Shown in pieces: positions 21,870 through 32,221 of a stretch of 64,000 nt of DNA. The position numbers and the translations under genes are program-made. This stretch comes from Steinernema hermaphroditum (lineage: Eukaryota > Nematoda > Chromadorea > Rhabditida > Steinernematidae). How positions within the stretch are numbered: the stretch's first letter is position 1; every line of letters begins with the position of its first letter. The notes below the pieces were generated by a model that was not told where the DNA came from, ran no database searches, and saw nothing but the letters and a program-made list of their open reading frames with translations. The stretch lies in NCBI GenBank assembly GCA_030435675.1, contig CM059622.1, positions 372,001 to 436,000 of the forward strand, in the 5' to 3' direction.

Positions 21870-22378
21870 ATGGCCGACGAATACCCAACGATCTACTTGC
21901 GAGAGACTCGCGATATCCGCGTCTACAGCTGTCTTCTAAAACTCCACAAACTGAACCACCCTCCTAAAGCGCGAGCGGACAAGAGGTACGACATCTGCGG
22001 CAAGCACAGTCCCCTCGTCAGGAAGATGCTCATCAACAACTACCTCAAACATCTCCTGGAGAACCCTGACCCAGCCTACGAGTTCCCACTGAAGTTGAAG
22101 GTGCCCCGGAAGGGAAAGATCTCGGAAGAGGAGGAAGAAATCCTAAGGGAGACGATTTCGAGAAGGATATTGAAGGTGGACGCGGAGAAGAGGAGGGCCG
22201 AGATGAGCAGCCCTGGGAAGACCAAGAAGGCAGGTGAGTGGAGCGAAGACGACGAGCTTGGAGAGACCTACTGAATGAAGTAAATATGCTGCTTCTTGCA
22301 GATAAACACACTCGGTCGCCTTTCAAGGCAATCCAGAGCATGATCTCGCGGTTGACGCTCAGAATCACGAAACGATAA
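21870..22378 (+). CDS. Unknown-family gene, rightward copy A, truncated at the duplication junction
   Basis: Exon 1 is 21870-22233 and exon 2 is 22302-22378. The gene matches its partner at 27530 up to LRITKR. The tandem junction then replaces the rest of exon 2, and the first new codon is TAA (22376-22378). The product is 146 residues instead of 162 and lacks the basic tail EETRKTTPKSNRRRTL and the native 3' UTR. It also carries Lys where other copies have Glu (RKGKISEE). It may be functional, since the conserved N-terminal part is whole, but its transcript would end in foreign sequence. Confidence 0.75.
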
Positions 22379-23211
22379 TCCCATTACGACGGACGGGACG
22401 GCGGAGAAGTGGTTAATCGCCGTTCGCCGGACTATTAATTGGTGGCGACTTTTGGGTAACGGGGGTTGGGTGGGGAAAGGAGGTTTTTTGAGGAAGCGGC
22501 TGCAAATCAGGTGATCAGCCTAAACGAAAAGGGTTCTGAAACGCCAGTATGAGGCGATCGGCGACCGAAGGGAAGTGACAATAGCCGAGTTGAGAGGTCA
22601 AACGTTTGGAGGATAAACTTCAAAGATTTCAACGATAAACGAGGATTTCATAGAATAATTGGATACATGTGGATAGGATATGCATGGTTCCGGTAAGAGA
22701 TGACTGCAGAAGCCGTCGCTCCAACGTCGTTGTCGATGTAGTTGAGTTTCGAGAATTCTCGTTCATCTTCGCTCTGAAGCAACTCTTCGCGTTTTCGCTC
22801 GATTCCACGCTCAGAACTGCACACAACCGGTAACTCACTCCTAGCGGGGTTTGCCTGGGAAGGGGTAATTCTCCTCGCGCGCTCATCTCGCGCGCGCCAA
22901 CTGGCGCCTCACGGCTCTCTTTAGCCTTCTTCCGTGTTTCGTCTTTTTCCTTTGACCATGCCGTTCGCAAATATTTAAATGACCAATTTTGACATTATCT
23001 GTTTTTGGCACTGCTTCTGTTATCACCCATTTCGACATGATAACGTTTAATTACAGCGTTTCCACTACGTAAAAAAAGGCCAATCACTGCAGCTAATACT
23101 TCAATTTGATCGCCTGATGATTTGCGCAAAGGGAGTTTCTCATTTCGCTTATTTTTGCACCGTTTGATACTTCAGCTAACTGAGCAACTTACTGACACCT
23201 AAAGTGATACA

Positions 23212-23330
23212 GTTTGCAGACAGTCTGCAAACGTCTAGACGTCCACGAGTGTCTGACTTGCCGCATTTTTCCTTGTGAGACTGTCTGCAAATGATCAGAC
23301 TGTTTGCAATGATCAGACTGTCTGCGAAAC
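23212..23330. promoter_or_regulatory. SMAD-type cluster upstream of SPSB copy B
   Basis: Duplicate of the 17552-17670 cluster. One base beside the palindrome differs (CAGTTTG here, CGGTTTG in copy A). Confidence 0.4.
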
Positions 23331-23515
23331 ACAGTATTTCGTCTCGTGCATCATCTGGGACGTTTCCTGCAAAAGAAGCTCGTCAAACTGCTGTCGTTGC
23401 TTTCTTAAGATTGCGACAGTTCGCTCTTGCATTAATCGAACATTTCTCGCGCCTTGTTTACATTGCATTTATATCACGACTCTAGGCTCTATCATACTTT
23501 CAGTCGTGTTCAACG

Positions 23516-24636
23516 ATGGGGCACCGACTATCGTCCCCTGCGTCGTCAACCCCGGGGCCGTATGGAAGGTCGTCGGCAGTGATGATGCCCGTGGCTTCCA
23601 ATTCTCATGGAGCCCACCCGTTGAATCAGACTCATACGCACTCTACGCGCACTCAACAACATCGAAATATTAACTCTAAGCTTATTGCTAGTACAACAAG
23701 CCTGTCAGCTGCACATCCACAGGTAAGTTGTTCTTCGCGCTATTTTTATTGACGTGACATTTATTCCAGAATCAGTGTTATTTTGGCCTAGACGATTATA
23801 ATCGCCCACCACGATTTGACGTTGTGTTAGAGTCTCCAGAACCGGACCGAGAGACAATGGAAAGACACTCATGGAATCCGGACGATCGATCGCTGAACAT
23901 ATTTGTTAAAGACGACGATCGGCTCACCTTACATAGGCACCCCGTCGCTCAAAGCACCGATTGTATACGTGGAAGAGTATGAGTACATTTCTACTGACTA
24001 TGTATGCTACTATGTACATTTTAGGTCGGGTACACCAGAGGATTCCATGTATGGCAGATTATTTGGCCGGTTCGTCAAAGGGGGACGCATGCTGTTGTTG
24101 GCATCGCGTCGAAGGCGGCGAGCTTACATGCAATAGGCTACACCTCCCTGATCGGATCGAACACGGAGAGTTACGGCTGGGATTTAAGTGAGTTGCGTTG
24201 ATTGCCGACCGAATGATAATGTTCTCTTGATTTAGTCCGAAACAAGTGCTACCACGATTCAAAGAATACGAGTGGTTGGTCGTACCCATCAAATGGGAGT
24301 GGAACACTCAGAGCAGAAGACAGCTTCATGGTACCGGACAAGTTTTACTGTATCTTAGACATGGACGAAGGCTACATGGCGTTCGCAACAGATTCAGAAT
24401 ATCTCGGAGTGGCTTTCCGCGGACTGAAGGGCAAACAGTTGTACCCCATAGTCAGTGCAGTGTGGGGCCACTGCGAGATCACCATGCGGTACCTCGGTGG
24501 TTTGGATCCTGAACCACAGGCTCTGAAGGATTTGTGCCGCAGAGCAATTCGCAGGGAGCTAGGACGAGAAGGTTTGCAGAACGTGACCGCTCTGGATCTA
24601 CCGCCAAAACTCTGCCGGTATCTATTATATCAGTGA
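23516..24636 (+). CDS. spsb: SPRY domain/SOCS box protein (SPSB/gustavus), copy B
   Basis: Tandem copy of the SPSB gene: exons 23516-23722, 23770-23976, 24025-24187 and 24236-24636, 325 residues. Splice sites, SPRY core and SOCS box are unchanged from copy A. The N-terminal tail carries Asn where copy A has Tyr. Both copies keep the same upstream region, so dosage rather than divergence is the expected immediate effect. Confidence 0.96.
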
Positions 24637-24968
24637 TATACTTTTATGCATTCTCTATTGTTGTCGTCTATCTTCACACGGGGTTCAATAATGCCCATGG
24701 TCTTCATGATGCATCTCTGTCGAACTGTCTGTGATCTCGTTAACATTCATTAACGTTCTAATCTTGTAAATTTATATCACAGTTATTCGAGGGAGTGCTA
24801 TTAAATGTATTTATCTTGTTGGAATTTGCCGTCGGGGGGTTGGCTACCTCCTACAGTCTTTTACTTGGTCATAGGCTTTAGCTGTCGGGTGAGGCTTTTC
24901 TTGAAACCATGTTTGTAGGTTTCAGTTCTGACTTCATCCACCCTTTTCAATCACTCCTGTCAGGCTGT

Positions 24969-25525
24969 TCATAATGTCCTCCGCCGATTCGATTTCGTTG
25001 TGGTTTTTCGGGTCTCCTCGCGTTTCGTGATTCTGAGCGTCAACCGCGAGATCATGCTCTGGATTGCCTTGAGAGGCGACCGAGTGTGTTTATCTGCAAG
25101 AAGCAGCATATTTACTTCATTCAGTAGGTCTCTCCAAGCTCGTCGTCTTCGCTCCACTCACCTGCCTTCTTTGTCTTCCCAGGGCTGCTCATCTCGGCCC
25201 TCCTCTTCTCAGCGTCCACCTTCAATATCCTTCTCGAAATCGTCTCCCTTAGGATTTCTTCCTCCTCTTCCGAGATCTCTCCCTTCCGGGGCACCTTCAA
25301 CTTCAGTGGGAACTCGTAGGCTGGGTCAGGGTTCTCCAGGAGATGTTTGAGGTAGTTGTTGATGAGCATCTTCCTGACGAGGGGACTGTGCTTGCCGCAG
25401 ATGTCGTACCTCTTGTCCGCTCGCGCTTTAGGAGGGTGGTTCAGCTTGTGGAGTTTTAGAAGACAGCTGTAGACGCGGATATCGCGAGTCTCTCGCAAGT
25501 AGATTGTTGGGTACTCGTCGGCCAT
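24969..25525 (-). CDS. Unknown-family two-exon gene, inverted copy B
   Basis: Exon 1 is 25525-25162 and exon 2 is 25093-24969, 162 residues. By eye the protein is identical to the inverted copy A at 19309-19865. It lies in tandem unit 2. Confidence 0.75.
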
Positions 25526-25994
25526 TGTGCGGTAGTTCGCGTGAGGGGGTCAGTGGAAGGCTTATAGGAGTTCAGAAGCGATGCTTGGATTGCAGAGGGA
25601 AAGTTGTTTTGGACAATGAGTTGATATCAGCTCTCTTCATTTGCGAGTCTCAATGGAACCAGAATTCGTCAGAAGAACAACGAAACGAATGAAATACACG
25701 GACAAGTTGGTGTTCTGAATCAGCCTTCATCTGACGGCGAACGTGTTTACAAATGTTTAAGTTTTTGGGTCCCACGACGGTTTGCCTGGTGGGCATTTCA
25801 TTTCCTTGCCTCTCAGCTTTTATATAGGGCTTGTCCTATATATTTTTCCTCTTTGTTTTGATGAATGAATTGGCGATATGGATTGCCCATTCCAGTGGTC
25901 ATATGTGGTCAATTTGTCCGCGTATCATTGCTTCTTGTCCGTGCTACTGTTTGGCTACGAGTGCGCTCACCATTCAATCGTTTTTTCAGGTACA

Positions 25995-27083
25995 ATGAAT
26001 CCTTCTGCGGATGCCACTGCCGGCTCTATAGCGCCCGTCGATTCGGAATCGTTTCTAACGGGTTCGAACTCGATGAATCCCGGTGCATATGACGAGATGC
26101 ACAGGAAGTGCAAGGACGTTTTTCCGATGTGCTTTGACGGCGCCAAAGTTATGGTGCAAAAAGGATTGAGTTCTCACTTTCAGGTGAAATTGTAATTTTA
26201 TGGCATAAAATCATGAGACTTTGGTACTGCAGGTGTCGCACACTGTGCAGATCAGTCCCCAGAATACCGGATATCGCTTTGGAGCTACGTATGTCGGCAA
26301 CAAGCAGACTGGACCTGGCGAAGCGTTTCCCGTCCTGCTTGGCGACACTGATGCGCAAGGAAACACGAACGCCACTCTTCTGCATCAGTTCGGCGGCAAC
26401 TGGAGGGTGAAGCTTCAGAGTCAGGTGCAGGTACTGTTGCGATTCCCAGAGACGTGTGAACAGTATTGATCATTTTCTAGCAAGGCAAGCTAGCAGCAGC
26501 TCAAGGATCCTTGGACTACAGGGGCCGCATGTCCACTCTTGGCCTCACTGTAGCCAACCTCGACGTCGTGAACGAATCAGGCATCGTAGTAGGAACGTTC
26601 CTCCGAAAGGTTACGCAAAAACTCGACTTGGGAGCTGAACTCGTCTACCAGTACGGCAAAAATATTCCCGGTTGGAATTTATGTTCGACCATTCATCCAT
26701 AACGTTGACATTTTTCAGGACAACAGATTAGTGTACTGTCTTACGGTGGCCGATGGACTGCCAAGGATTGGATTCTGTCCGGATCGCTGGGCGTATCCGG
26801 CTTGCACGCGTGTTATTTCCACAAGCAGACTGAGAACATCGCTTTCGGAGTAGAATTTGAGTCAAACTTCCGTCTCCAAGAGGCCGTTACCACCTTTGGC
26901 TACCAAGTGGAACTTCCGGAAGCCGGAGTTACGATGCGAGCGTCCTGTGACACCCAATGGACTGTCGGAGGTGTATTCGAGAAGAGACTTTCAAGGGAGC
27001 TGCCGTTCACATTGGCTCTTAGCGGCCTGCTCAACCACACGAAGGCCCAGGGAAAGTTTGGCCTAGGTCTAATCTTCGGTTAA
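25995..27083 (+). CDS. tomm-40: TOM40, mitochondrial outer-membrane import channel, copy B
   Basis: Exons 25995-26183, 26233-26430, 26481-26670 and 26719-27083, 313 residues, all splice sites intact. The differences seen from copy A are in the upstream acceptor tract (25982) and intron 1 (26213), not the protein. Two active TOM40 genes are unusual for a core import subunit. Confidence 0.96.
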
Positions 27084-27529
27084 TTGTTTCTTACTTTGAT
27101 TTGATACTTGTTGTTATGATATGTTGCAGATAAAGACGATGTTCAGTTTAGCGTGGTGCAAATGGTGACATTTCCTCTTCAACATTGTGTGTTGGACACC
27201 CAAGAACGTTTCAAAGTTCCTATGAATTTTCCGAAGTCGAGGTGACATAGGTCCTGAGGGGGTCGCCCAGGACTGTACAGACTCTGTGCTAAGATGTACT
27301 CGAATGTGAGAGACTTGGTAATGCTGTCGAGGAAGGTCACAAGATGTGTCTTCGGAACTGGGCCACGTTCAAGGCACCTATCACCTTTTGAAGGTCCATG
27401 TTATTATGAGTAACGTTGTTAGGGTCGACCTTATTGGAAATTCTCCGAAACTTGGAGTCCGAATCCATAAGCATCGCTTCTGAACTCGTATAAGCCTTCC
27501 ACAGACGCCCTAACCCAAACCACCTCACA

Positions 27530-28086
27530 ATGGCCGACGAGTACCCAACGATCTACTTGCGAGAGACTCGCGATATCCGCGTCTACAGCTGTCTTCTAAA
27601 ACTCCACAAACTGAACCACCCTCCTAAAGCGCGAGCGGACAAGAGGTACGACATCTGCGGCAAGCACAGTCCCCTCGTCAGGAAGATGCTCATCAACAAC
27701 TACCTCAAACATCTCCTGGAGAACCCTGACCCAGCCTACGAGTTCCCACTGAAGTTGAAGGTGCCCCGGAAGGGAGAGATCTCGGAAGAGGAGGAAGAAA
27801 TCCTAAGGGAGACGATTTCGAGAAGGATATTGAAGGTGGACGCTGAGAAGAGGAGGGCCGAGATGAGCAGCCCTGGGAAGACCAAGAAGGCAGGTGAGTG
27901 GAGCGAAGACGACGAGCTTGGAGAGACCTACTGAATGAAGTAAATATGCTGCTTCTTGCAGATAAACACACTCGGTCGCCTTTCAAGGCAATCCAAAGCA
28001 TGATCTCGCGGTTGACGCTCAGAATCACGAAACGCGAGGAGACCCGAAAAACCACACCGAAATCGAATCGGCGGAGGACATTGTGA
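27530..28086 (+). CDS. Unknown-family two-exon gene, rightward copy B, complete
   Basis: Exon 1 is 27530-27893 and exon 2 is 27962-28086, 162 residues, with AATAAA following at about 28138. It differs from the inverted copies by Phe for Leu (SPFKA) and Pro for Thr (KTTPKSN) in exon 2. The intron sequence is the same as in the inverted copies. Of the four near-identical copies it is the only one with an intact C-terminus and a clear polyadenylation signal, so it is likely the parental gene. Confidence 0.78.
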
Positions 28087-28349
28087 ACAGAGCGAAATCT
28101 GGGGATTTGGGAGAACATTGCGAAATGTGCTTGTTTGAATAAACTACACACAAATCGAGTTGAACATGAGGACCGAACTGAGCTCTTCTTTAGTTCTCAC
28201 CTCTTCCCTTTGTTGTGGTCATTCGATTATCGAAAAACGTACAGAAGTAAGAAATCACACATCGTCCGCGTGCGAAAGGGCGCCAACACCCCGCCTTTCA
28301 TTGTCATTCGACCTCGCTTCTTGTCGCAAACACCCGTCTTTCCGCCGAG

Positions 28350-28559
28350 ATGGATCGATCCGAACTCAGCTATCGCGAGCTGACCACCCTCCGGACGATT
28401 GTCGAGAATCGCCTCGCCTACGCTTTTTCCCTCCCGAATACCCCGGACAGGATCCGTCGGAATCTGCTCAACGCCAAGTTCCTCGAGACGGTACAGCAGA
28501 GGATCAACGAGATCGATAACGAGAACATGTTCAACTTCAACGGAGATGTTGAATTCTAA
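28350..28559 (+). CDS. Small helical protein of 69 residues, unknown
   Basis: One uninterrupted frame from ATG (GAGATGG context) to TAA, followed by AATAAA at about 28594. The product reads MDRSELSYRELTTLRTIVEN and ends NMFNFNGDVEF. It is amphipathic, with a predicted helix pair around LNAKFLETVQQRINEID, no signal peptide and no membrane span. Good codon bias and the nearby polyadenylation signal argue that it is real. I do not recognise the family. It starts about 260 bp after the rightward unknown-family gene, in the same direction, so it could be co-transcribed. Confidence 0.55.
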   Translation: MDRSELSYRELTTLRTIVENRLAYAFSLPNTPDRIRRNLLNAKFLETVQQRINEIDNENMFNFNGDVEF

Positions 28560-28846
28560 ACCATTCGCTTGTACGTGGATTATTTAATGAATGAATAAAT
28601 GCTAAGTCGTCCCGTCCCATTTTTGGCGCCGAGCTGGAAACTAGTTTCTAGCAGAAAGATCGGAAAAGTGATAAGAACTCAGCAGATCACATGGCTAGAG
28701 GGTCCGTCAGATAAACTGATACTAGAAAACTACAGAAAAGAAGCCGGTCTCTCGGCCTTTTATTAGTTCAGGTTTAGGCTTTGAAACATCTCATAGGTTA
28801 AGGCTTTATTTTTAAAGCGCATGTTCAGTTTACATATAACCTAAAT

Positions 28847-30985
28847 CTAATAGGTTTCAAACGAAGGCATAGGCGGCGGTGGAATCTCCCTGGGTGCAAG
28901 TACTTTAAAGATGCCTTCGAAATCTGGACGTTCGTTCGGATCTTGCGTGAAGCACAATGCCATCACGGCGGAAAGCACGTTCGGTGTTCCATCGGGAGCT
29001 TGCATCGGCTGCTTGTTAGAGAGAATCTGTAAGTGTGTATTTTCATAGACGTAATAGATAGACCGGTTACCTTCGCACGGGCTTGAGTATTGTTTTCACC
29101 GGGGAACGGATCTGACTTGCAGCGACTGAACACTTCCCAAATGAGCACTCCAAACGCCCAAACGTCGCTTTTCGTTGAGAATTCCCCTTTACGAAGAGTT
29201 TCCGGAGAAAGCCACTTAATAGGCATGTTCTTGAGACGTTCGAGCTTCAGAACGCTTTTATCGGCGACCGATAGGCCGAAATCGCTTATCTTGACTTCAT
29301 CATTCTTCCCAAGTAGGCAGTTTCGAGCCGCGATATCACGATGAATAACCTAAAATAGAGAGTAGTGTACTATAGCATATCCTATTCATCTATACCCACC
29401 TTTCTTCCCGCCAAATAACACATTCCTCGACAACCGTCGAGGACGTAACGTGTTAATCGTTCTTTACCAATAGATAGATCGCTTTTTAATTTCGCTTGCA
29501 GCGATCCTCCGGACGCCAATTCCAGCAGAATCATAAGAGGCTCCTCCTGCGGGGCGACGCCGATCAGCCGAACGATGTTCGGATGATCGAAGCGGCGCAT
29601 TAGCTTCGCTTCCTTGACAAACTCCGTCCGCTGCTTCTTGTGCATGACGCCCTTCAGTTTCTTAACCGCCACGTCGATTACGTCGTGCTCTCCACGCTTC
29701 AGCGTTCCAATGTGAACGTCACCAAACGCTCCACCGCCGAGTTTCTTTTTCACTTCTACGTGTTCGTGCAAGATGTAGAAGTCCGGCCGAGGTACGGCTT
29801 TGACCAGAGTCGTGCCATCGGTCTGAACCGGTGTTCTTGTGCGCACGTGTTCTTCGATCAGCTCCGTCAATTTCGCCTTCTTGATCTGAAAGTGACGATG
29901 TTAGTGTAGATGTTGGAGTACCAATGCTATTAACATACTCCATGAAGACACCACATTCCATCAGCGTACTTGAGGAGAATGTGGCGAATCCTGTTCGTGA
30001 AATACACTGACACCGCGTAGCGTGCTTTACCGGAAACTTCCGTTTTGCGCACGAGAAAGTCGCCGTCTGTTTTCACCAACTCCTCGATTTCTTCGCGTGG
30101 CATCAGCCCATGATACCACGGATGAGACGTGAGGGCTCGGGCCATCTCTCTACTGGCGAAGTCATCGATTGGCACAGCGTTTTTCAGCATTTCCAGTTCC
30201 GACCCCTTCACCGTTGCAGCGGACGTCTTCTGCATCGAAGGGATGACAGAAGGTGCCGAGGTCCGAGTCATCTTACTCACGAGTGCATTTCTGAAGCGAA
30301 TCATTTGGAACAACAATAGAAAAAAGACCTACTTAGACTTCTCGGGCGTTTTGGTCTTTGAGGAGTCGGAAGGGAACGACGCCGACGAGGACGGTTGCAG
30401 AATTGCCGAGTCTTGGGCTATCCGCGCTTTTAGTTTCGGTCTGAAATGAGAGGCTGGCTGGTTGGAGAGGTACTGAACTGAACTTACGGCATAGCGCTGA
30501 TGTTGTTTCGTTACGATCGAACAAGAACGTGACGACGATGAAATGCTGGCACGACCGCTCTCACTCGAACAACTGGAATGACTGATTCGGGAAATGAGGT
30601 TGCGAAGAGAGAGAGACGACATTCTGTCTAGACTTGTCTAGACTCAAAATTTGGAGATGATCGACAAAGACGATTGACTTACGGTGGAAGGAGCGACGAG
30701 CATTCTTTGTTTCAGTCGCTTCTCTCGAAATTCCACGGTCATTGCTTGTTCTCCTCGATGCACTTCTTTTCTGCGTCCGTCAGTGTTGGTATGGCTGACT
30801 GTGAAGCGACAACCGAATGCAGGCTGAACACGGCTGAATGTCGCCGATGACGACGTGGGCGTTTCATAAAACCCATCAGCGTTGTTGAAGTAATCGTCGT
30901 AGAAGGAGTCTTGAATGGTATTTGTCCTCTTTGGAAGTGGTGAGGCTTCTTGACCTCTTGAATCATCCTCGTTGTCAGAGTCCAC
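28847..30985 (-). CDS. Fer/Fes-like SH2 non-receptor tyrosine kinase
   Basis: Six exons on the minus strand: 30985-30683, 30637-30333, 30290-29939, 29885-29400, 29349-29071 and 29026-28847, all phase-consistent. A disordered Ser-rich N-terminus leads to an SH2 domain ([12 protein letters not shown].. GDFLVRKTE..). The tyrosine kinase domain follows, with glycine loop [15 protein letters not shown] lysine, HRDIAARN catalytic loop, DFG, and WLSPE. It ends in a Pro-rich [12 protein letters not shown]. The order SH2-kinase without an F-BAR domain is typical of the large nematode Fer-like family, including sperm-signalling members such as SPE-8. The 5' end is uncertain: the first frame opens after a TAA with no ATG until 30745, and an internal ATG at 30622 would give a 528-residue form. 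Confidence 0.9.
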
Positions 30986-31395
30986 AGCGAATTAACGCCG
31001 AGGGAAGCTTGAACTGAAATCAGAAATGATTACTGAACGAAAAATGAAAGACGGAAGGAACGATATTGGAGAAATGGCAGAAAGGGTGAAGTCCACACAA
31101 GAATTAAATGAACAGATGATATTGATATCAGAACACCCGGAATAAAATACGCCAAACCGCACAAATGATCAGAAGAATACACCAAAAGCGTGCCAAGAAA
31201 AAAAGCGCTTATTTTCAGGGAAAATCGCCGTTCAAAAAGAATGTCTAGGCTATGCAAAGTAGGCAAATTTCCCGGCAATGAATGCTCCAGGCAAGTGTTA
31301 ATGAGCTTGTCTGTGCTGTGTTGTGGACATATGAAAAGTGTACATTTTAAAATGTTTATGTTACAGTTATTACAACGCTGCAAAAAGACGTGTTT
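30986..31395. other. Spacer upstream of the kinase
   Basis: About 410 bp between the kinase 5' end and the stop of the next minus-strand gene. It likely carries the kinase promoter and possibly a short 5' exon. No other feature is recognised. Confidence 0.4.
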
Positions 31396-31860
31396 TCACT
31401 CATTATTTTCTTGAACATTTTGAGATTCAGGCTTGAGATGGATGTCAGTTGGCTTGTTGATCGCCTCTCCGGCTGCACCATCCTTGACCTTCCGCTTGAA
31501 AACGGGCTCCTCAACGTCACCATCGCGGAACTTCCTCTTCCTCTGCCATGTTTCTCCCGATGACTTGGATTCGGTCATTCTCTGGATCCTCTCCCAGACC
31601 AGCTTCTCTTCTCTTTGGGTGATTCGGGAGGGAAGAGACATCTGGTAGGGCATCTGGTAGCGGGGATCCGGGTTCTCCAGGAGGTACTTGATTCGCTTGG
31701 TGATGAGGAGCTTCCTAGCAAGGACACTGTGTTTGCTACCAGTGTTGCAGTCCGCCCTCCGTCGAGGGTCGTTGAGCTTATAAAGTTTCAAAAGAGAGTG
31801 GTACACGAGAAGATCCCGGGTTTCTTTCAGGTAGAAAGTAGGGTAGTCGTCGGACATCAT
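31396..31860 (-). CDS. Divergent, intronless member of the unknown (MADEY) family
   Basis: 154 residues in one exon, beginning MMSDDYPTFYLKETRDLLVY. It aligns with the tandem-region genes through LLKLYKLNDPRRRADC, GSKHSVLARKLLI and YLLENPDPRYQMPYQM. The second half diverges into a Lys/Arg/Glu-rich tail (TWQRKRKFRDGDVEEP, FKRKVKDG). It lacks the intron of the other copies. Methionines at 31860 and 31857 are both possible starts. The shared D-Y-P-T-x-Y-L-x-E-T-R-D and LLENPDPxY blocks define the family core. The function is unknown. Confidence 0.72.
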   Translation of the reverse strand: MMSDDYPTFYLKETRDLLVYHSLLKLYKLNDPRRRADCNTGSKHSVLARKLLITKRIKYLLENPDPRYQMPYQMSLPSRITQREEKLVWERIQRMTESKSSGETWQRKRKFRDGDVEEPVFKRKVKDGAAGEAINKPTDIHLKPESQNVQENNE

Positions 31861-32221
31861 GGTTTCGTTGCTTTCAAGTAGCTATACAAAAGAAAATGGA
31901 AAGGAATGCGACTTATATGAGCAAGAAGCGATGCAAAATTACAATGCAAAATTTCAAAATATTTCGAAATTAACTCCCGGTACTTCTTTTCCACATTTTC
32001 GAAACAACCGCTTAACATTCCCCGAGCCTCCTGGAAATGGCCTAAAACGAGACACAGACACGACGCACCTTCAAAAGGCAGTATTGTGCCTTGGCACCCA
32101 CATTTCAATCGGACTCTTCTCACCGGTCGGTCCACATCGCTTTGCTCGCGTCGACTAAACGGTAAGTTATCTCACCTCTTGTGCTTCAAATCGAGTGCTT
32201 CTTGCAGCTACTGATCAACTG
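31861..32221. promoter_or_regulatory. Divergent promoter with 5' UTR intron
   Basis: Separates divergent genes. An intron-like segment 32161-32208 (GTAAGTTATC..CTTCTTGCAG) ends 13 bp before the downstream ATG and probably lies in the 5' UTR of the FLYWCH-homeodomain gene. Confidence 0.45.

Larger units (their letters stand above)
16713..22372. repeat. Tandem duplication, unit 1 (5,660 bp)
   Basis: This block is repeated head-to-tail at 22373-28032 with an exact 5,660-bp offset. By eye I find about eight single-base differences (for example 17552, 18006, 20323, 20553, 21890, 22116, 22195 and 22346 against their partners) and no indels. It contains an SPSB gene, an inverted unknown-family gene, TOM40, and a second copy of the unknown-family gene cut short at the unit junction. 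The breakpoint shares only CG (AACG on one side), pointing to end joining or microhomology rather than repeat-mediated exchange. Confidence 0.95.
22373..28032. repeat. Tandem duplication, unit 2 (5,660 bp)
   Basis: Second unit of the tandem pair. It holds full second copies of SPSB, the inverted unknown-family gene and TOM40. Its right end runs seamlessly into unique sequence, so its rightward unknown-family gene keeps the complete C-terminus. That marks this end as the ancestral context, while the 16713 end marks the ancestral left flank. Confidence 0.95.
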
